Both the position numbers and the translations under genes were made by a program. From NCBI GenBank assembly GCA_944381935.1, contig CALWMN010000017.1:1-62721 (forward strand): DNA of 62,721 nt, given 5' to 3'. The notes beneath the pieces are model-generated. The model was not told where the DNA came from. It did no database searches and was given only the letters and a program-made list of their open reading frames with translations. Each line of letters starts with the position of its first letter. Position 1 is the stretch's first letter. This DNA comes from an uncultured Mediterraneibacter sp. (GTDB taxonomy: Bacteria; Bacillota; Clostridia; Lachnospirales; Lachnospiraceae). Of this stretch, positions 24,817 to 33,829 are shown in pieces.

Positions 24817-26244
24817 TCACTGTCCCTCCGTTATACTTATCTTCAGAATCCTTTTCGTATGTTCCCCGATCTGGTAAGCACTGCTCATCCTCATACCGGG
24901 AATCCATACAATGTGTTCTCCGTCTGCGATCAAAAGCCTTCGCCCCCGCTCTTCTGCCGGTATTTTCTCATTAATGAAATAGGCTTTCAGCTTCTGTTTC
25001 CTGCCCTCTCCGTCAATGGTCAGATAATCCCCAGGACGCCTGTACCTTGCAGAAAGACTGTATTCTATTATATCATAATCAAAGCATTTCGTGTAACTTT
25101 TTTGCGGCAGAGCTTTTGCCGAAAGGCTTCCGTCCGCTTCCAGGAGCGTACAGCAGATTTTCCGGTTTGTCCCGGGAATGCATGTCACTCCGGGTATCTT
25201 GAGCTCAGTCTGGACGGCTTTTCCTGCCTTTTCCCTTTTTTCCTGTCGTCTGAGCAGCACGCCCCCATAGGTCCTGACCGCCCGGATCTGATGCGGAAGG
25301 TCCGTTCTTTTCCCTGTCTGCTTGTCAAACAACCCCCTGACGGCGTCTATATGTTCAGCCGCAATATCCCGCTGGCTTTCTGCGGCAGTCTGTATACACC
25401 TCTGGATCAGGAATTTCTGCAGCGCCGGAGCCATCTTTCTGAATTTATCCCGGTCGATCCGGATTTCTTTCCTCCCGTCTGGATGTCCTCCCCTTACCGA
25501 AACGCACTCTTCCCACGCCTGGTCAGTCTGTACGCACACATACTCCCAGATCTCCTGCGCCTGGCGGGAAAGCTCGTTGAGATGGCCGGCAGCTCCCGGA
25601 TTCACTTGCATCTCTATCGCCGGAAGGATGTTGTGACGGATGCGGTTCCTTGTGTACGCATCTTCTTCATTCGTCCTGTCCTGGCAATAGGAAATCCCGT
25701 TTTCTTCCAGCCAGTCCTCAATCTCCTTCCTGGAAAGGCAGAGCATAGGCCGAACGAAGCGCCCGCGCACCGGATGGATGCCGCAAAGTCCGCGCAGACC
25801 GGTTCCCCTCGCAACATTGAGCAGGACCGTCTCCGCGTTGTCACCGCTGTGATGGGCTGTCGCAATCCTTGTCCCGCCGTTTTCTTCGCACATCGTTTCA
25901 AATGCCTTTCTCCGTGCCATGCGCCCCGCCTCTTCAAGAGATTGTTTCCTGTTTCTGGCAATTAATTCCACATTTTCCCGAAAAACACGGCACGGTACGC
26001 CCAGCTTCTCACACAGGCGCAAGACGAAGCGTTCGTCCGCGTCCGCCTCTTTCCCCCGCAGTCCGTGGTTCACATGGCATACCGCCACGTCAAACCCCAT
26101 CTTGTTTTGGAGGGAGCAGAGCATAAAAAGCAGGCATACCGAATCCGCACCGCCCGATACACCTGTTATCACTTTGTCCCTCTTTTCTATCATATGATAT
26201 TCTCTTATAAATGCTTCTACCTTTTTTTCTGTTCTGTTCATCAT
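24817..26244 (-). CDS. tilS: tRNA(Ile)-lysidine synthase
   Basis: A 475-residue N-type ATP pyrophosphatase that modifies C34 of tRNA-Ile(CAU) to lysidine, changing it to read AUA. The PP-loop SGGADS is at 30-35, followed by VCHVNHGLRGKEADADERFV, TAHHSGDNAETVLLN and GLRGLCGIHPVRGRFVRPML. The C-terminal substrate-binding domain (about 380-475) ends with the usual YFINEKIPAEERGRRLLIADG. It lies 66 bases downstream of spoIIE. Confidence 0.95.
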   Translation of the reverse strand: MMNRTEKKVEAFIREYHMIEKRDKVITGVSGGADSVCLLFMLCSLQNKMGFDVAVCHVNHGLRGKEADADERFVLRLCEKLGVPCRVFRENVELIARNRKQSLEEAGRMARRKAFETMCEENGGTRIATAHHSGDNAETVLLNVARGTGLRGLCGIHPVRGRFVRPMLCLSRKEIEDWLEENGISYCQDRTNEEDAYTRNRIRHNILPAIEMQVNPGAAGHLNELSRQAQEIWEYVCVQTDQAWEECVSVRGGHPDGRKEIRIDRDKFRKMAPALQKFLIQRCIQTAAESQRDIAAEHIDAVRGLFDKQTGKRTDLPHQIRAVRTYGGVLLRRQEKREKAGKAVQTELKIPGVTCIPGTNRKICCTLLEADGSLSAKALPQKSYTKCFDYDIIEYSLSARYRRPGDYLTIDGEGRKQKLKAYFINEKIPAEERGRRLLIADGEHIVWIPGMRMSSAYQIGEHTKRILKISITEGQ

Positions 26245-26310
26245 ATGTAAACTATACCCAATTCATTCGGAAAAGTAAAGCCGTCCTTCCAATCCTGCAA
26301 AGACTCCCTT

Positions 26311-27708
26311 TCAACATTTCCACATACCCACTGCAAGGACTGTCATATCGTCAGCCGGTTCTTTCCCCGTCCAGTTGAGCACCTGCTCCAGCACATGATG
26401 CGCCATCTCCCGGGGATTCGAGATTGCACTCCCCTGAATGATCGTCTCCAGCAAAATATCCTGTTCCCCCACCGGAAGCGCATCGAGCACCCCGTCTGTC
26501 ACCATGATCACAAAGTCTCCATCCCCGAGTTTTCTCTTCACAGAATCAATCTCAATGCTGTTCATAACTCCAATGGGAAGGCTGGTCGAACTCAAATGTT
26601 CCACCGTATCCTTCCGTTTGATAAAAGTGGACGAGGCTCCCGCCTTGATAAACTCACATTCACCGGTATACAGGTCGAACACGGTCATATCAACCGTGGA
26701 ATAATGGATTTCCTCCCTCCCCATGACAAGCGTCGTATTGATCATCTGGATCGCTGTCTTTTCGGGGAAACCGGCGTCTAAGAGTTCCTCCAGCAGTTCA
26801 ATCACAAGGGTACTCTCCCGGCACGCCTCCTCCCCGGATCCCATTCCGTCAGAAAGAGCGGCCCCCTGCCTGCCGCCTGTCAGCTCCATCATCGCGAAAT
26901 TATCGCCCGATATCCGGCTGCAGCCCTTCCCGATCTTTGCGGCCCCCTGCATGGTATAATATGCCGGACCTTCCCGGCAGACTACCGTCACATAATTCTG
27001 TCCGATCACCTGCGCGCTGTCATTAGGCGCTATAAATCTGCGCTCTGCGGCCTCTGAAATCCCCCGGACCAGCTCTTTAACCGTCACCTTCTGTTTCTGC
27101 ATCGCCCTTGCCGTGACATGCACTTCATACTTCCCTTCCCTGTTCATTAAAAAATGGGTATACAGCACCCGTATCCCTTTTTTTCTCAGATGCGCCGTTA
27201 TTTTCTTCTCAAGGCGTTCATCTGTAAATATACTGTCCTCCAGCTCCTTCGCGGTACTCTTTATCATGTCCGCGAACGTATCCATCTGTATGGCGCACCC
27301 CTCTCTGCTGCGCGCGATACGGTTGACCCAGATCATATTCTGCCTTGCCTCATGGAACCCCTCCAGCATCTCTCTGAGAAACCGGGGCGCCATAATGCAT
27401 CTCTGCATCAGCTTGCGCTTTGTTTCCGTGTTCAGTTCATTGCCATAATGGTCAACCGCCGAAAGGATCTCGTATCCCATCTGATAGGTATGGACAAAAT
27501 TTTCTCCCCAGCACCAGCTGCATTTCTCGCATTTTTCGCATACCCGCTCTTTCACACGGTCAAACATGCCGTCTATCTCTTCCGTTGAAAATGTCTGCTT
27601 TTTCTCCTCCAGCTCCAGAAACCTCTGGGAAAGCTGCTTAAGGGAATGGGCAAATTTCTCTATCTGTTCTACATATGGACTGTTGTGCAGTGTCTGTCCG
27701 TCATTCAT
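26311..27708 (-). CDS. spoIIE: SpoIIE-like PP2C phosphatase lacking the membrane domain
   Basis: A PP2C-type serine phosphatase of about 465 residues at the spoIIE position between divIC and tilS. SpoIIE dephosphorylates the anti-sigma factor antagonist SpoIIAA to switch on forespore sigma F. The catalytic domain (about 260-465) shows SGDNFAMMEL, ALSDGMGSGEEACRES and VIMVTDGVLDAL with the metal-binding Asp residues. Residues 60-85 form a Cys-rich segment (RVCEKCEKCSWCWGENF). Bacillus SpoIIE is over 800 residues with about ten N-terminal membrane helices. None are encoded here: the ATG at 27708 follows AAGGGAG, and upstream lies only a terminator. The longer frame from 27876 adds no helices. 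Confidence 0.85.
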   Translation of the reverse strand: MNDGQTLHNSPYVEQIEKFAHSLKQLSQRFLELEEKKQTFSTEEIDGMFDRVKERVCEKCEKCSWCWGENFVHTYQMGYEILSAVDHYGNELNTETKRKLMQRCIMAPRFLREMLEGFHEARQNMIWVNRIARSREGCAIQMDTFADMIKSTAKELEDSIFTDERLEKKITAHLRKKGIRVLYTHFLMNREGKYEVHVTARAMQKQKVTVKELVRGISEAAERRFIAPNDSAQVIGQNYVTVVCREGPAYYTMQGAAKIGKGCSRISGDNFAMMELTGGRQGAALSDGMGSGEEACRESTLVIELLEELLDAGFPEKTAIQMINTTLVMGREEIHYSTVDMTVFDLYTGECEFIKAGASSTFIKRKDTVEHLSSTSLPIGVMNSIEIDSVKRKLGDGDFVIMVTDGVLDALPVGEQDILLETIIQGSAISNPREMAHHVLEQVLNWTGKEPADDMTVLAVGMWKC

Positions 27709-27775
27709 GATGTCATACTCCCTTTCCGGTTCACGCCCCTGCCCCTTCCGGCTGGCGCGCATATACCCTGACTGA

Positions 27776-27809
27776 AAACAACACTCCAGGAGTATTCCTC
27801 CTGGAGTGT
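27776..27809 (-). terminator. Terminator between divIC and spoIIE
   Basis: ACACTCCAGGAG and CTCCTGGAGTGT form a perfect 12-bp stem with a 5-base loop, then TTGTTTTC on the minus strand. It should largely separate spoIIE from the upstream spore cluster. Confidence 0.8.
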
Positions 27810-27847
27810 CTTTCGTATCTCGGTTATTTACTTTTATAAATGCCTGT

Positions 27848-28183
27848 CTACCTGGACGGCTTGAATACAATCTCATTCGGATCTACCAGTCCGAGCTTTT
27901 CTTCCGCAGTCTCTTTGATGTAATCATCCGTCTGCACATATTCTTTATATTCTTCAATCTCCTCGGAACGCTCCTGTTCCTCTTTGATCTGTGCCTCCAG
28001 CTCCTTCTGCTGTTCTTTGTAGCTCTCATTTTTCGCCTGCAGTGTCATAGAATTTATTGTAAGTACACCACACAGCAGAACCAGAACTGCGCTGATCATC
28101 AATATACTCCGTTTATGCTGGCGCAGACGGGTATTCCTTCTCCGAACACGCCGCTTTCCCGCGGGAGTTCTCCTCTTTTCCAT
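27848..28183 (-). CDS. divIC: Septum formation initiator DivIC/FtsB
   Basis: A 111-residue bitopic membrane protein of the divisome. A basic cytoplasmic N-terminus (RRVRRRNTRLRQHKR) is followed by one membrane helix (about 28-46) and an extracellular coiled coil rich in Glu and Lys (50-80). The terminal signature YIKETAEEKLGLVDPNEIVF is typical. It links FtsL-type and DivIB-type proteins to septal wall synthesis. It lies directly after yabQ, as in other spore formers. Confidence 0.9.
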   Translation of the reverse strand: MEKRRTPAGKRRVRRRNTRLRQHKRSILMISAVLVLLCGVLTINSMTLQAKNESYKEQQKELEAQIKEEQERSEEIEEYKEYVQTDDYIKETAEEKLGLVDPNEIVFKPSR

Positions 28184-28237
28184 TCATACTCACCCAACTT
28201 ATTACTCTTAAATTTATACCCCGCTACATGTGATATT

Positions 28238-28567
28238 CTATCGGTTTTTCTTCGACTTTTCAAGTTTTTTTCTTGATTTTACATATAATTTTTTAACCGA
28301 AAAGATGACAAAATATTCCAGGAGCCCACCACATACAACTCCTAGTATAAAATACCACCGCACGCTACCATAGGTTGTTGCATACATTTGACGGAATAAA
28401 TATCCGCTCGTTCCCACACAGAAAATAAGATCTTCTATATTTACTGCTGCTGCGCTGTGGGGGATGATCCTTCGGATACAGACCAGTATTCCATAAGCAG
28501 ACAGGACGGTCATTCCCGACAGCCCGGCATAGAAAAAGACAGCGGCTTCCGTACTGATTCCAGACAT
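28238..28567 (-). CDS. yabQ: Spore cortex protein YabQ
   Basis: A 109-residue membrane protein with about three to four helices and a basic C-terminus (KKLYVKSRKKLEKSKKNR). YabQ is needed for spore cortex formation and acts at the outer forespore membrane. Sequence cues are AAVFFYAGLSGMTVLSAYGIL and NIEDLIFCVGTSGYLF. It lies 12 bases downstream of yabP in the standard order. Confidence 0.85.
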   Translation of the reverse strand: MSGISTEAAVFFYAGLSGMTVLSAYGILVCIRRIIPHSAAAVNIEDLIFCVGTSGYLFRQMYATTYGSVRWYFILGVVCGGLLEYFVIFSVKKLYVKSRKKLEKSKKNR

Positions 28568-28579
28568 TGTATTTCCATC

Positions 28580-28864
28580 CTATCGGAAAAGCTTCGACAA
28601 AAAGTTTTCTCCAGATTTCCCCGTCTGGGAGATGCTGGAGTATGCGATACTGTCAATATTGCCTGACAGATCGACTTCTCCCTTTTCCACGCTCAGCCTG
28701 TTCACATGCAGGTCTGTCCCTTTTACCATAAGCATACCCTGCTCTGTCTCCAGCAGGATCTCATTTAAATCAAAGGAAAGCACATCCAGCACTCCCGTCA
28801 CCATGCTTGTTTTCCTGTTGTTGACCACAAGCTTGTGTGTTTTCGCTATCCGCTGCTCTTCCAT
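28580..28864 (-). CDS. yabP: Sporulation protein YabP
   Basis: A 94-residue protein of the YabP/YqfC family, expressed in the mother cell and needed with YabQ for cortex assembly. Family cues are HKLVVNNRKTSMVTGVLDVLSFDLNEILLETEQGML and the HVNRLSVEKGEVDLSGNIDSIAYS ending. The ATG at 28864 is preferred because GAGGGGG sits seven bases upstream. Confidence 0.88.
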   Translation of the reverse strand: MEEQRIAKTHKLVVNNRKTSMVTGVLDVLSFDLNEILLETEQGMLMVKGTDLHVNRLSVEKGEVDLSGNIDSIAYSSISQTGKSGENFLSKLFR

Positions 28865-28936
28865 ATGCAAACCCCCTCTCTGTGCTTTTCTATATATATG
28901 AGAGGTTGTTCTTTTTTATGCCAGCCATGTCTGCCG

Positions 28937-29176
28937 TCACAGATACCGAAAAAGCTCTTTGGCCTCTTCCTTTTTCGTCGTCTCCTGGATATCAAGGATC
29001 TCAGCCTTGACTGTCCTTGTTCCAAACTGGATCTCCAGGACGTCGCCCGGCCTGACCTGGGCGGATGCTTTCGCGGCTTTCCCGTTGACCATCACGCGTC
29101 CCGCATCACAGGCCTCATTTGCCACGGTTCTTCTTTTAATCAGACGGGATACTTTTAAAAACTTGTCCAAACGCAT
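28937..29176 (-). CDS. rqcP: S4-domain ribosome quality-control protein RqcP
   Basis: A 79-residue S4 RNA-binding protein (YabO, RqcP/Hsp15-like), which helps RqcH add alanine tails to stalled chains on the 50S subunit. MRLDKFLKVSRLIKRRTVANEACDAGRVMVNGKAAKAS is the S4 core. The ATG at 29176 follows GGAGGAG; the longer open frame to 29245 runs into the upstream terminator. It stands between hup and yabP. Confidence 0.92.
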   Translation of the reverse strand: MRLDKFLKVSRLIKRRTVANEACDAGRVMVNGKAAKASAQVRPGDVLEIQFGTRTVKAEILDIQETTKKEEAKELFRYL

Positions 29177-29221
29177 TTTTCTCCTCCTCGCTCTGCCTGC
29201 TGTTTCTCCCACACGACAAAA

Positions 29222-29255
29222 GGCACTTACAATGCCCTTGTACACTGTAAGTGCC
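29222..29255 (-). terminator. Terminator between hup and rqcP
   Basis: GGCACTTACA and TGTAAGTGCC form a 10-bp stem with a 14-base loop, followed by TTTTGT on the minus strand. It is probably leaky, uncoupling the abundant hup message from the downstream genes. Confidence 0.8.
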
Positions 29256-29299
29256 TGTCCTGCCCAATCTCTCTGCTATCGTCATGTCCAAAGCGTGAA

Positions 29300-29572
29300 T
29301 TAGTTGATAGCATCTTTTAAAGCCTTTCCGGCTTTGAACTTCGGTGCTTTGCAAGCCGCAATTTTCATCGTCTTGCCTGTCTGAGGATTTCTTCCTTCCC
29401 TTGCAGCTCTCTCGCTTACTTCAAATGTACCGAATCCAACAAGCTGGACCTTGTCTCCGGCTTTCAGCTGTTCTGTCACAACATCAATAAAAGCTTTTAA
29501 GGCCTTTTCAGAATCTTTCTTGGAAATTTCTGCCTTCTCTGCTACTGCTGCTACTAATTCTGTTTTGTTCAT
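29300..29572 (-). CDS. hup: DNA-binding protein HU
   Basis: A 90-residue histone-like nucleoid protein that bends and wraps [28 protein letters not shown] forms the helical base, the [21 protein letters not shown] signature leads into the DNA-binding arms, and [13 protein letters not shown] ends it. It is transcribed from a near-consensus promoter and followed by its own terminator, as expected for an abundant protein. Confidence 0.96.
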   Translation of the reverse strand: MNKTELVAAVAEKAEISKKDSEKALKAFIDVVTEQLKAGDKVQLVGFGTFEVSERAAREGRNPQTGKTMKIAACKAPKFKAGKALKDAIN

Positions 29573-29669
29573 GGATTAATTCCTCCTCTTGATTGTATCA
29601 GGATACAATTTCTTCTTAATTTTAAAGGCTCACAAACTTCACGTACACATGGTTTTGCCCTTATGTATT

Positions 29670-29698
29670 GTTATAACGGTTTCCCTTGTTTTTGTCAA
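29670..29698 (-). promoter_or_regulatory. Sigma-A promoter of hup
   Basis: TTGACA (29698-29693), 17 bases, TATAAC (29675-29670) on the minus strand, about 100 bases before the hup start. Confidence 0.8.
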
Positions 29699-29738
29699 GG
29701 AATTTCCACATCTTCTGTCATCTTTGGAACCGCCGCTG

Positions 29739-30767
29739 TTATCCTATGTCTGAACCGCTTAAATCCAGTGAAAAAACGTCTTCTAAAAACACTGCTTTTT
29801 CGTCTGTCTGCTTCACTGCCAGGAGAAGTTTTTCCACACTCTTTTCCGGCAGCCAAGCCTTATTGGAGTGCGCATAACTGCTGGCAGTTTTCCAGAATTT
29901 CTCGGGATAAGCCAGGCAGAGCCCTATATATTCCCTCTCTGTCTCTTCCATTTCCCGGACGCTCTCATACGCCTCAAGGATATCGCGTCCAAGTTTTTGT
30001 TTCCAATGATATTTTTCCATTACTTTTCTGACAAAATAATACAAATCCTGCACCTGGATATCCATTCTGGTCCGTTCAAAATTAGTCACAGCGATCCCTT
30101 CAGGCCCAAACAGGATATTGTGGTAATTATAGTCGCCGTGTATCATTCTGCCGCTTTCCACGCTCTTTTCATACAGAGCCGCACACCCGGAAACCTCCAT
30201 CTTTCTCACAACCTGGGCTGCCAGTGTATACATCCTGTCAAAATTTTCCAGATAGAGATGTTCAAATTCATTTTTCGAGACCCTTGCCCTGATGAAGCTG
30301 CGCACCTTTTTCATCTCACGGTTATGTCTCTCCATCTCTTCTAGCGGACTCTTTTTCGGAAACGGAGCCGCAGCCACGCTGCTTTCCTGCTGCCCGTCTT
30401 CTCTCCAGACAAGCTTATTATGAAGCAACGCAAGTGTTTTTGCCGCTTCGATGATCTCATGTTCCTTTTTCATGTCGCACTCATGCCCGGAAAACCATTT
30501 CTTAAGCATGAATTTTGCCCCGTCCTTTGATGCGGCGAGCAGCTGCCCGTTTTTCGTAAATACCGGGGTATCTACCCTGACGCCACATTCCGTTTCCAGC
30601 CGGTTCAGGATAAGATATAACAGCGCCGCACGCTTTTCGGAAATTCTGGTTTCCTTCAGCAGCATCGTCCCTTCACTTGTCTCGCAAAAAAACGCACCCC
30701 TGATTCTCCGGGTGCTTTTTACTTCCATGCCATACTGGTCCAATACTTCCAATTCGTACTCTCTCAT
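29739..30767 (-). CDS. CotS-like spore coat kinase-fold protein
   Basis: A 342-residue protein of the CotS/YutH family with an aminoglycoside-phosphotransferase fold, found in spore coats of Bacilli and Clostridia. The Brenner-like motif MIHGDYNYHNILFG supplies the catalytic HGDxxxxN. The second Asp position reads VTNFERTRMD instead of the usual IDFE/IDWD, so kinase activity may be weak or lost. The ATG at 30767 follows AGGGGG; the extra upstream residues of the longer frame look non-coding. A weak sigma-E-like pair (GTCATACA, 16 bases, CATAAACG) lies at 30888-30857, which would fit mother-cell expression. Confidence 0.82.
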   Translation of the reverse strand: MREYELEVLDQYGMEVKSTRRIRGAFFCETSEGTMLLKETRISEKRAALLYLILNRLETECGVRVDTPVFTKNGQLLAASKDGAKFMLKKWFSGHECDMKKEHEIIEAAKTLALLHNKLVWREDGQQESSVAAAPFPKKSPLEEMERHNREMKKVRSFIRARVSKNEFEHLYLENFDRMYTLAAQVVRKMEVSGCAALYEKSVESGRMIHGDYNYHNILFGPEGIAVTNFERTRMDIQVQDLYYFVRKVMEKYHWKQKLGRDILEAYESVREMEETEREYIGLCLAYPEKFWKTASSYAHSNKAWLPEKSVEKLLLAVKQTDEKAVFLEDVFSLDLSGSDIG

Positions 30768-30906
30768 AGCTGCCCCCTGTCCCTGCGAAAGACCGGCCAC
30801 GCTGTCTCCCGCGCACATATTCCGCCTGTGCCCGCGCAGATGCGCAGGCCGCAGTACGTTTATGTTCAAGTTCTTTCTAATGTATGACCGGGACAGCCCG
30901 AGTATG

Positions 30907-32241
30907 CTATAAATCAAGCTTTTCTTTTACATAATTACACAGAATTGACTTCTCATTGCGCGCGGGATCATCCAGGACAAACTCCAGCAGTTCGCTGAGC
31001 ATGCCGCCAAGCTCCCGTCCCGGCTTCATCCCCAGGCCCATCAGGTCCCTTCCGCCCACGGCAAGCTGGCGCAGTGTCACGCAGTCGCCGTTCAGAATCG
31101 TTTCCTGATAAAGCTCCCGCATCGCAACAATATTCTCGATCTTCTCTCTTCTCCTGTAAGGGCTCTGTGCCTTTACATCCGCCATGCGGACGGCGAGATA
31201 GTAAGGGAACAGTTCCACCCCGATCCGGTTCATGGCCCGGCGCACATTCCGGGGCGTCGCCTCCACCCTGTAATCGTGGTAGCACACCAATCTTGTGACC
31301 TTCTTGACTGTCTCATTGTCAAATTTCAGCCGCCTCATAATCCTGCGCGCAATCTCCTCACTCACAAGCGCATGTCCCTTAAAATGGTCCCTCCCTGTCT
31401 CATCCGTGGTCTTCATATCAGGTTTTCCCATATCATGGAACAACATGGCAAGCCTCAGGACCTTATCTGGCTTCACATTCTTCAGAGCATGCAGCGTGTG
31501 GGCAGCCACATCATATTTATGGTGGGGGGTGTTCTGCTCCACCCCGACCATCGCATCCCATTCAGGAAGGATAATTTTCGTAATACCAAGCTCACAGGCA
31601 TCCTGAATCCTCTCCGGGTGGGGCGAAACCAAAAGCTTCACCAGCTCGGTGCGTATACGCTCCGCACTGATTTTCTCCAGGGAAGGCGCAAGCTCCCGGA
31701 TTGCTTCTGCAGTGGCTGTCTCAATCGGGAAATCAAGCTGAGCGGAAAACCTCACCGCCCTGAGAATCCGAAGTGCATCCTCAGAAAAGCGTTCTTTTGG
31801 ATCTCCTACACATCGGATCAGATGGTGGTTCAGGTCTTTCATCCCGCCGAACACATCCACCAGCCTCACCTCGTCATTATATGCCATTGCATTGATTGTA
31901 AAATCCCGGCGCATCAGGTCTTCCTCCAGCCGGTTTGTGAACCTTACCTCCTTCGGATGCCTGCTGTCCTCGTATGCGCCATCCACACGATATGTCGTCA
32001 CCTCGTAGCTGTCTTTTCCGATCAGAACCGTGACAGTGCCGTGCTCAATCCCCGTATCTATTGTCCGCCTGAACAGCCGTTTGACCTCCTCCGGTTTGGC
32101 AGAGGTGGTAATATCCCAGTCCTCCGGTCTTCTTGCCAGTATGGAATCCCTGACACATCCGCCTACCGCAAAAGCCTCATAGCCGTGAAGCTGAAGATTA
32201 TTTATAATCATCGATACTTTTCCTGGCAGTTCTATCTTCAT
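30907..32241 (-). CDS. cca: CCA tRNA nucleotidyltransferase
   Basis: A 444-residue class II nucleotidyltransferase that adds or repairs the 3' CCA of tRNAs. The nucleotide-binding GGCVRD is at 27-32, and the metal-binding DWD is at 41-43 within RPEDWDITTSA. RRDFTINAMAYN and the basic RFTNRLEEDLMRRD region follow, with an ERFSEDALRILRAVRFSAQL neck. A C-terminal HD domain is visible (LAMLFHDMGKP, LVCYHDY). The length and the HD domain match the full CCA-adding type. Confidence 0.95.
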   Translation of the reverse strand: MKIELPGKVSMIINNLQLHGYEAFAVGGCVRDSILARRPEDWDITTSAKPEEVKRLFRRTIDTGIEHGTVTVLIGKDSYEVTTYRVDGAYEDSRHPKEVRFTNRLEEDLMRRDFTINAMAYNDEVRLVDVFGGMKDLNHHLIRCVGDPKERFSEDALRILRAVRFSAQLDFPIETATAEAIRELAPSLEKISAERIRTELVKLLVSPHPERIQDACELGITKIILPEWDAMVGVEQNTPHHKYDVAAHTLHALKNVKPDKVLRLAMLFHDMGKPDMKTTDETGRDHFKGHALVSEEIARRIMRRLKFDNETVKKVTRLVCYHDYRVEATPRNVRRAMNRIGVELFPYYLAVRMADVKAQSPYRRREKIENIVAMRELYQETILNGDCVTLRQLAVGGRDLMGLGMKPGRELGGMLSELLEFVLDDPARNEKSILCNYVKEKLDL

Positions 32242-32260
32242 GTAACTCTTCCTTCCTTTT

Positions 32261-33829
32261 TTAAGGGACCGGCTCCACGTCCGGTGCTTTCCATAATCTT
32301 TCCAAAATTTCCTCTTCCCTGTTGTGACAGGTAAATATTATAACCTGTCTTTCCTGTCGGCTCAACCATTTTAACGTGGATTCCAGCCTTTTCCCATCAT
32401 AAAATGCAAATGCGTCATCCAGTATGACCGGCATTGGCTCTTCCTGGAGAAGCTCTGCCGCAGCCATCCTGACCGCAAAATAAATCTGCTCCAGCGTCCC
32501 TCTGCTCAGCTGCTCCGCACGGACATTGCGCACTCCATCCCATGCAGACACCGCCATTTTATCATCCACTGAGATCCCCCTGTAGCTTCCTTGCGTTATC
32601 TCAGCAAAGATCTTTGAGGCATGACGGTTAAGGAACGACGATGTGTCCTGTCCAAGAGCCGCCGCTGTCTCTTCCAGCTTTTCCCTGGCAAGAAGAAGCG
32701 CCTGATGCCTGCTCCTTAGCTGTTTCTCCATATCAGACATCTCTATTTCCTCCGCCTGCTCCTGAAGGTTCTCATACCTGATATGCTTCTCCTTCCACTC
32801 AGAACGCACACGATCCATCTCCCACTGAACCCGCCCCATCTCTTCAGAAAGGGCTTTCTTCTTTGCCTGTCCCCAGGTGTTTTCTTCATATGCCTGTCTT
32901 TTCCGATCCCGTAACCAAATATAAAGGCCAATTGCCATAAGGACAGCTCCTGCCAGGGCGATCCCCCCTGCAAAGACCGCGATCCGTCCCGCGCCTGCGA
33001 ACTGCATCCATTTGTCCGTGGCATATGAACAGAGAAAACCAAGAATACCTGCCAGTATCCCTGCCGCTCCTGCAGCGCACAGATTTCCCCGGGGAAGTTT
33101 CGGCTTTTCTGCATCTCCCCGGGTACTGCTGCCGTCCTTTTCCAGTCCTTCCAGCTTCCGCTGCTGCTCTCCAAACTCTTCCCGAAGCCTTTCCATATCC
33201 CGCTCCAGGAAGCTGCACTCCTGCAATAGCTGCTGCCTGCGCTTTTCCCGTTCTTCCGCCGCTTCCTTCAGGCTGCGCTCCACCGCCTTCCGCCTGTCCT
33301 TTAACTCTGAAAGCGCTCCGCCCAAATCCACCTCACCGCCGCCCGTCTCGTAATAGTTGGCGGCGTAATTCTTCAGCGCTTCGGACAGTTCCTGCCTGGG
33401 CATGCTCTGAAGCTGTCCGACAGAGACAGTATTATCAAACATAGACGGGGTAATCCCGCCAAGCAGCATCTCCAGATCTCCATGCTCCACGGACAACTGT
33501 TCCCCGTCATCCTCGCAGACAAGAGACGCCCTCCGTGTATTTCTCCCAAATTCTCTCTCCAGCCTGAAATTCCTTCCCCCGCAGGTGAACCTCATCATTC
33601 CGGCGTAATATCCGGCATTTTCTCTGGGTTCGTAGCGGCTGAACGTATCTTTTCCCGCCGCTCTTCCCCTGCCCCGCTCCATCCCAAAGAGCATTGCACG
33701 GATAAATGCATGGAGCGTTGACTTCCCAAATTCATTCTCGCCATATACAACCTGCATTCCGTCATCCAGGCAGAAATGCCTGTCTGAAAATTTCCCGAAA
33801 TTTTTTAAATACAATTCCCTGATTCTCAT
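32261..33829 (-). CDS. SbcC/YhaN-like AAA ATPase with membrane hairpin
   Basis: An ABC-type ATPase of about 522 residues related to SbcC/Rad50. The N-terminal half-site has LKNFGKFSDRHF and Walker A GENEFGKST. The C-terminal half-site has the signature LSRGTLEQIYFAVRMA and Walker B MPVILDDAFAFYD with the following FTCHN switch His. Between two short coiled coils (about 180-235 and 340-400) lies a pair of membrane helices (GILAGILGFLCSYA and IAVFAGGIALAGAVLMAIGLYIW) where SbcC has its zinc hook. It may therefore be anchored to the membrane. It overlaps the SbcD-like gene by four bases (ATGA). The ATG at 33829 starts the conserved fold. Confidence 0.85.
   Translation of the reverse strand: MRIRELYLKNFGKFSDRHFCLDDGMQVVYGENEFGKSTLHAFIRAMLFGMERGRGRAAGKDTFSRYEPRENAGYYAGMMRFTCGGRNFRLEREFGRNTRRASLVCEDDGEQLSVEHGDLEMLLGGITPSMFDNTVSVGQLQSMPRQELSEALKNYAANYYETGGGEVDLGGALSELKDRRKAVERSLKEAAEEREKRRQQLLQECSFLERDMERLREEFGEQQRKLEGLEKDGSSTRGDAEKPKLPRGNLCAAGAAGILAGILGFLCSYATDKWMQFAGAGRIAVFAGGIALAGAVLMAIGLYIWLRDRKRQAYEENTWGQAKKKALSEEMGRVQWEMDRVRSEWKEKHIRYENLQEQAEEIEMSDMEKQLRSRHQALLLAREKLEETAAALGQDTSSFLNRHASKIFAEITQGSYRGISVDDKMAVSAWDGVRNVRAEQLSRGTLEQIYFAVRMAAAELLQEEPMPVILDDAFAFYDGKRLESTLKWLSRQERQVIIFTCHNREEEILERLWKAPDVEPVP

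Noticed and set aside
24814-25965. A 383-codon plus-strand open frame
   Set aside because: Antisense to tilS, which has the PP-loop and family C-terminus. No ribosome site or family features on the plus strand.
27709-27876. Longer SpoIIE start
   Set aside because: The extra 56 residues show no membrane helix, overlap the divIC terminator and have no ribosome site; ATG 27708 has AAGGGAG.
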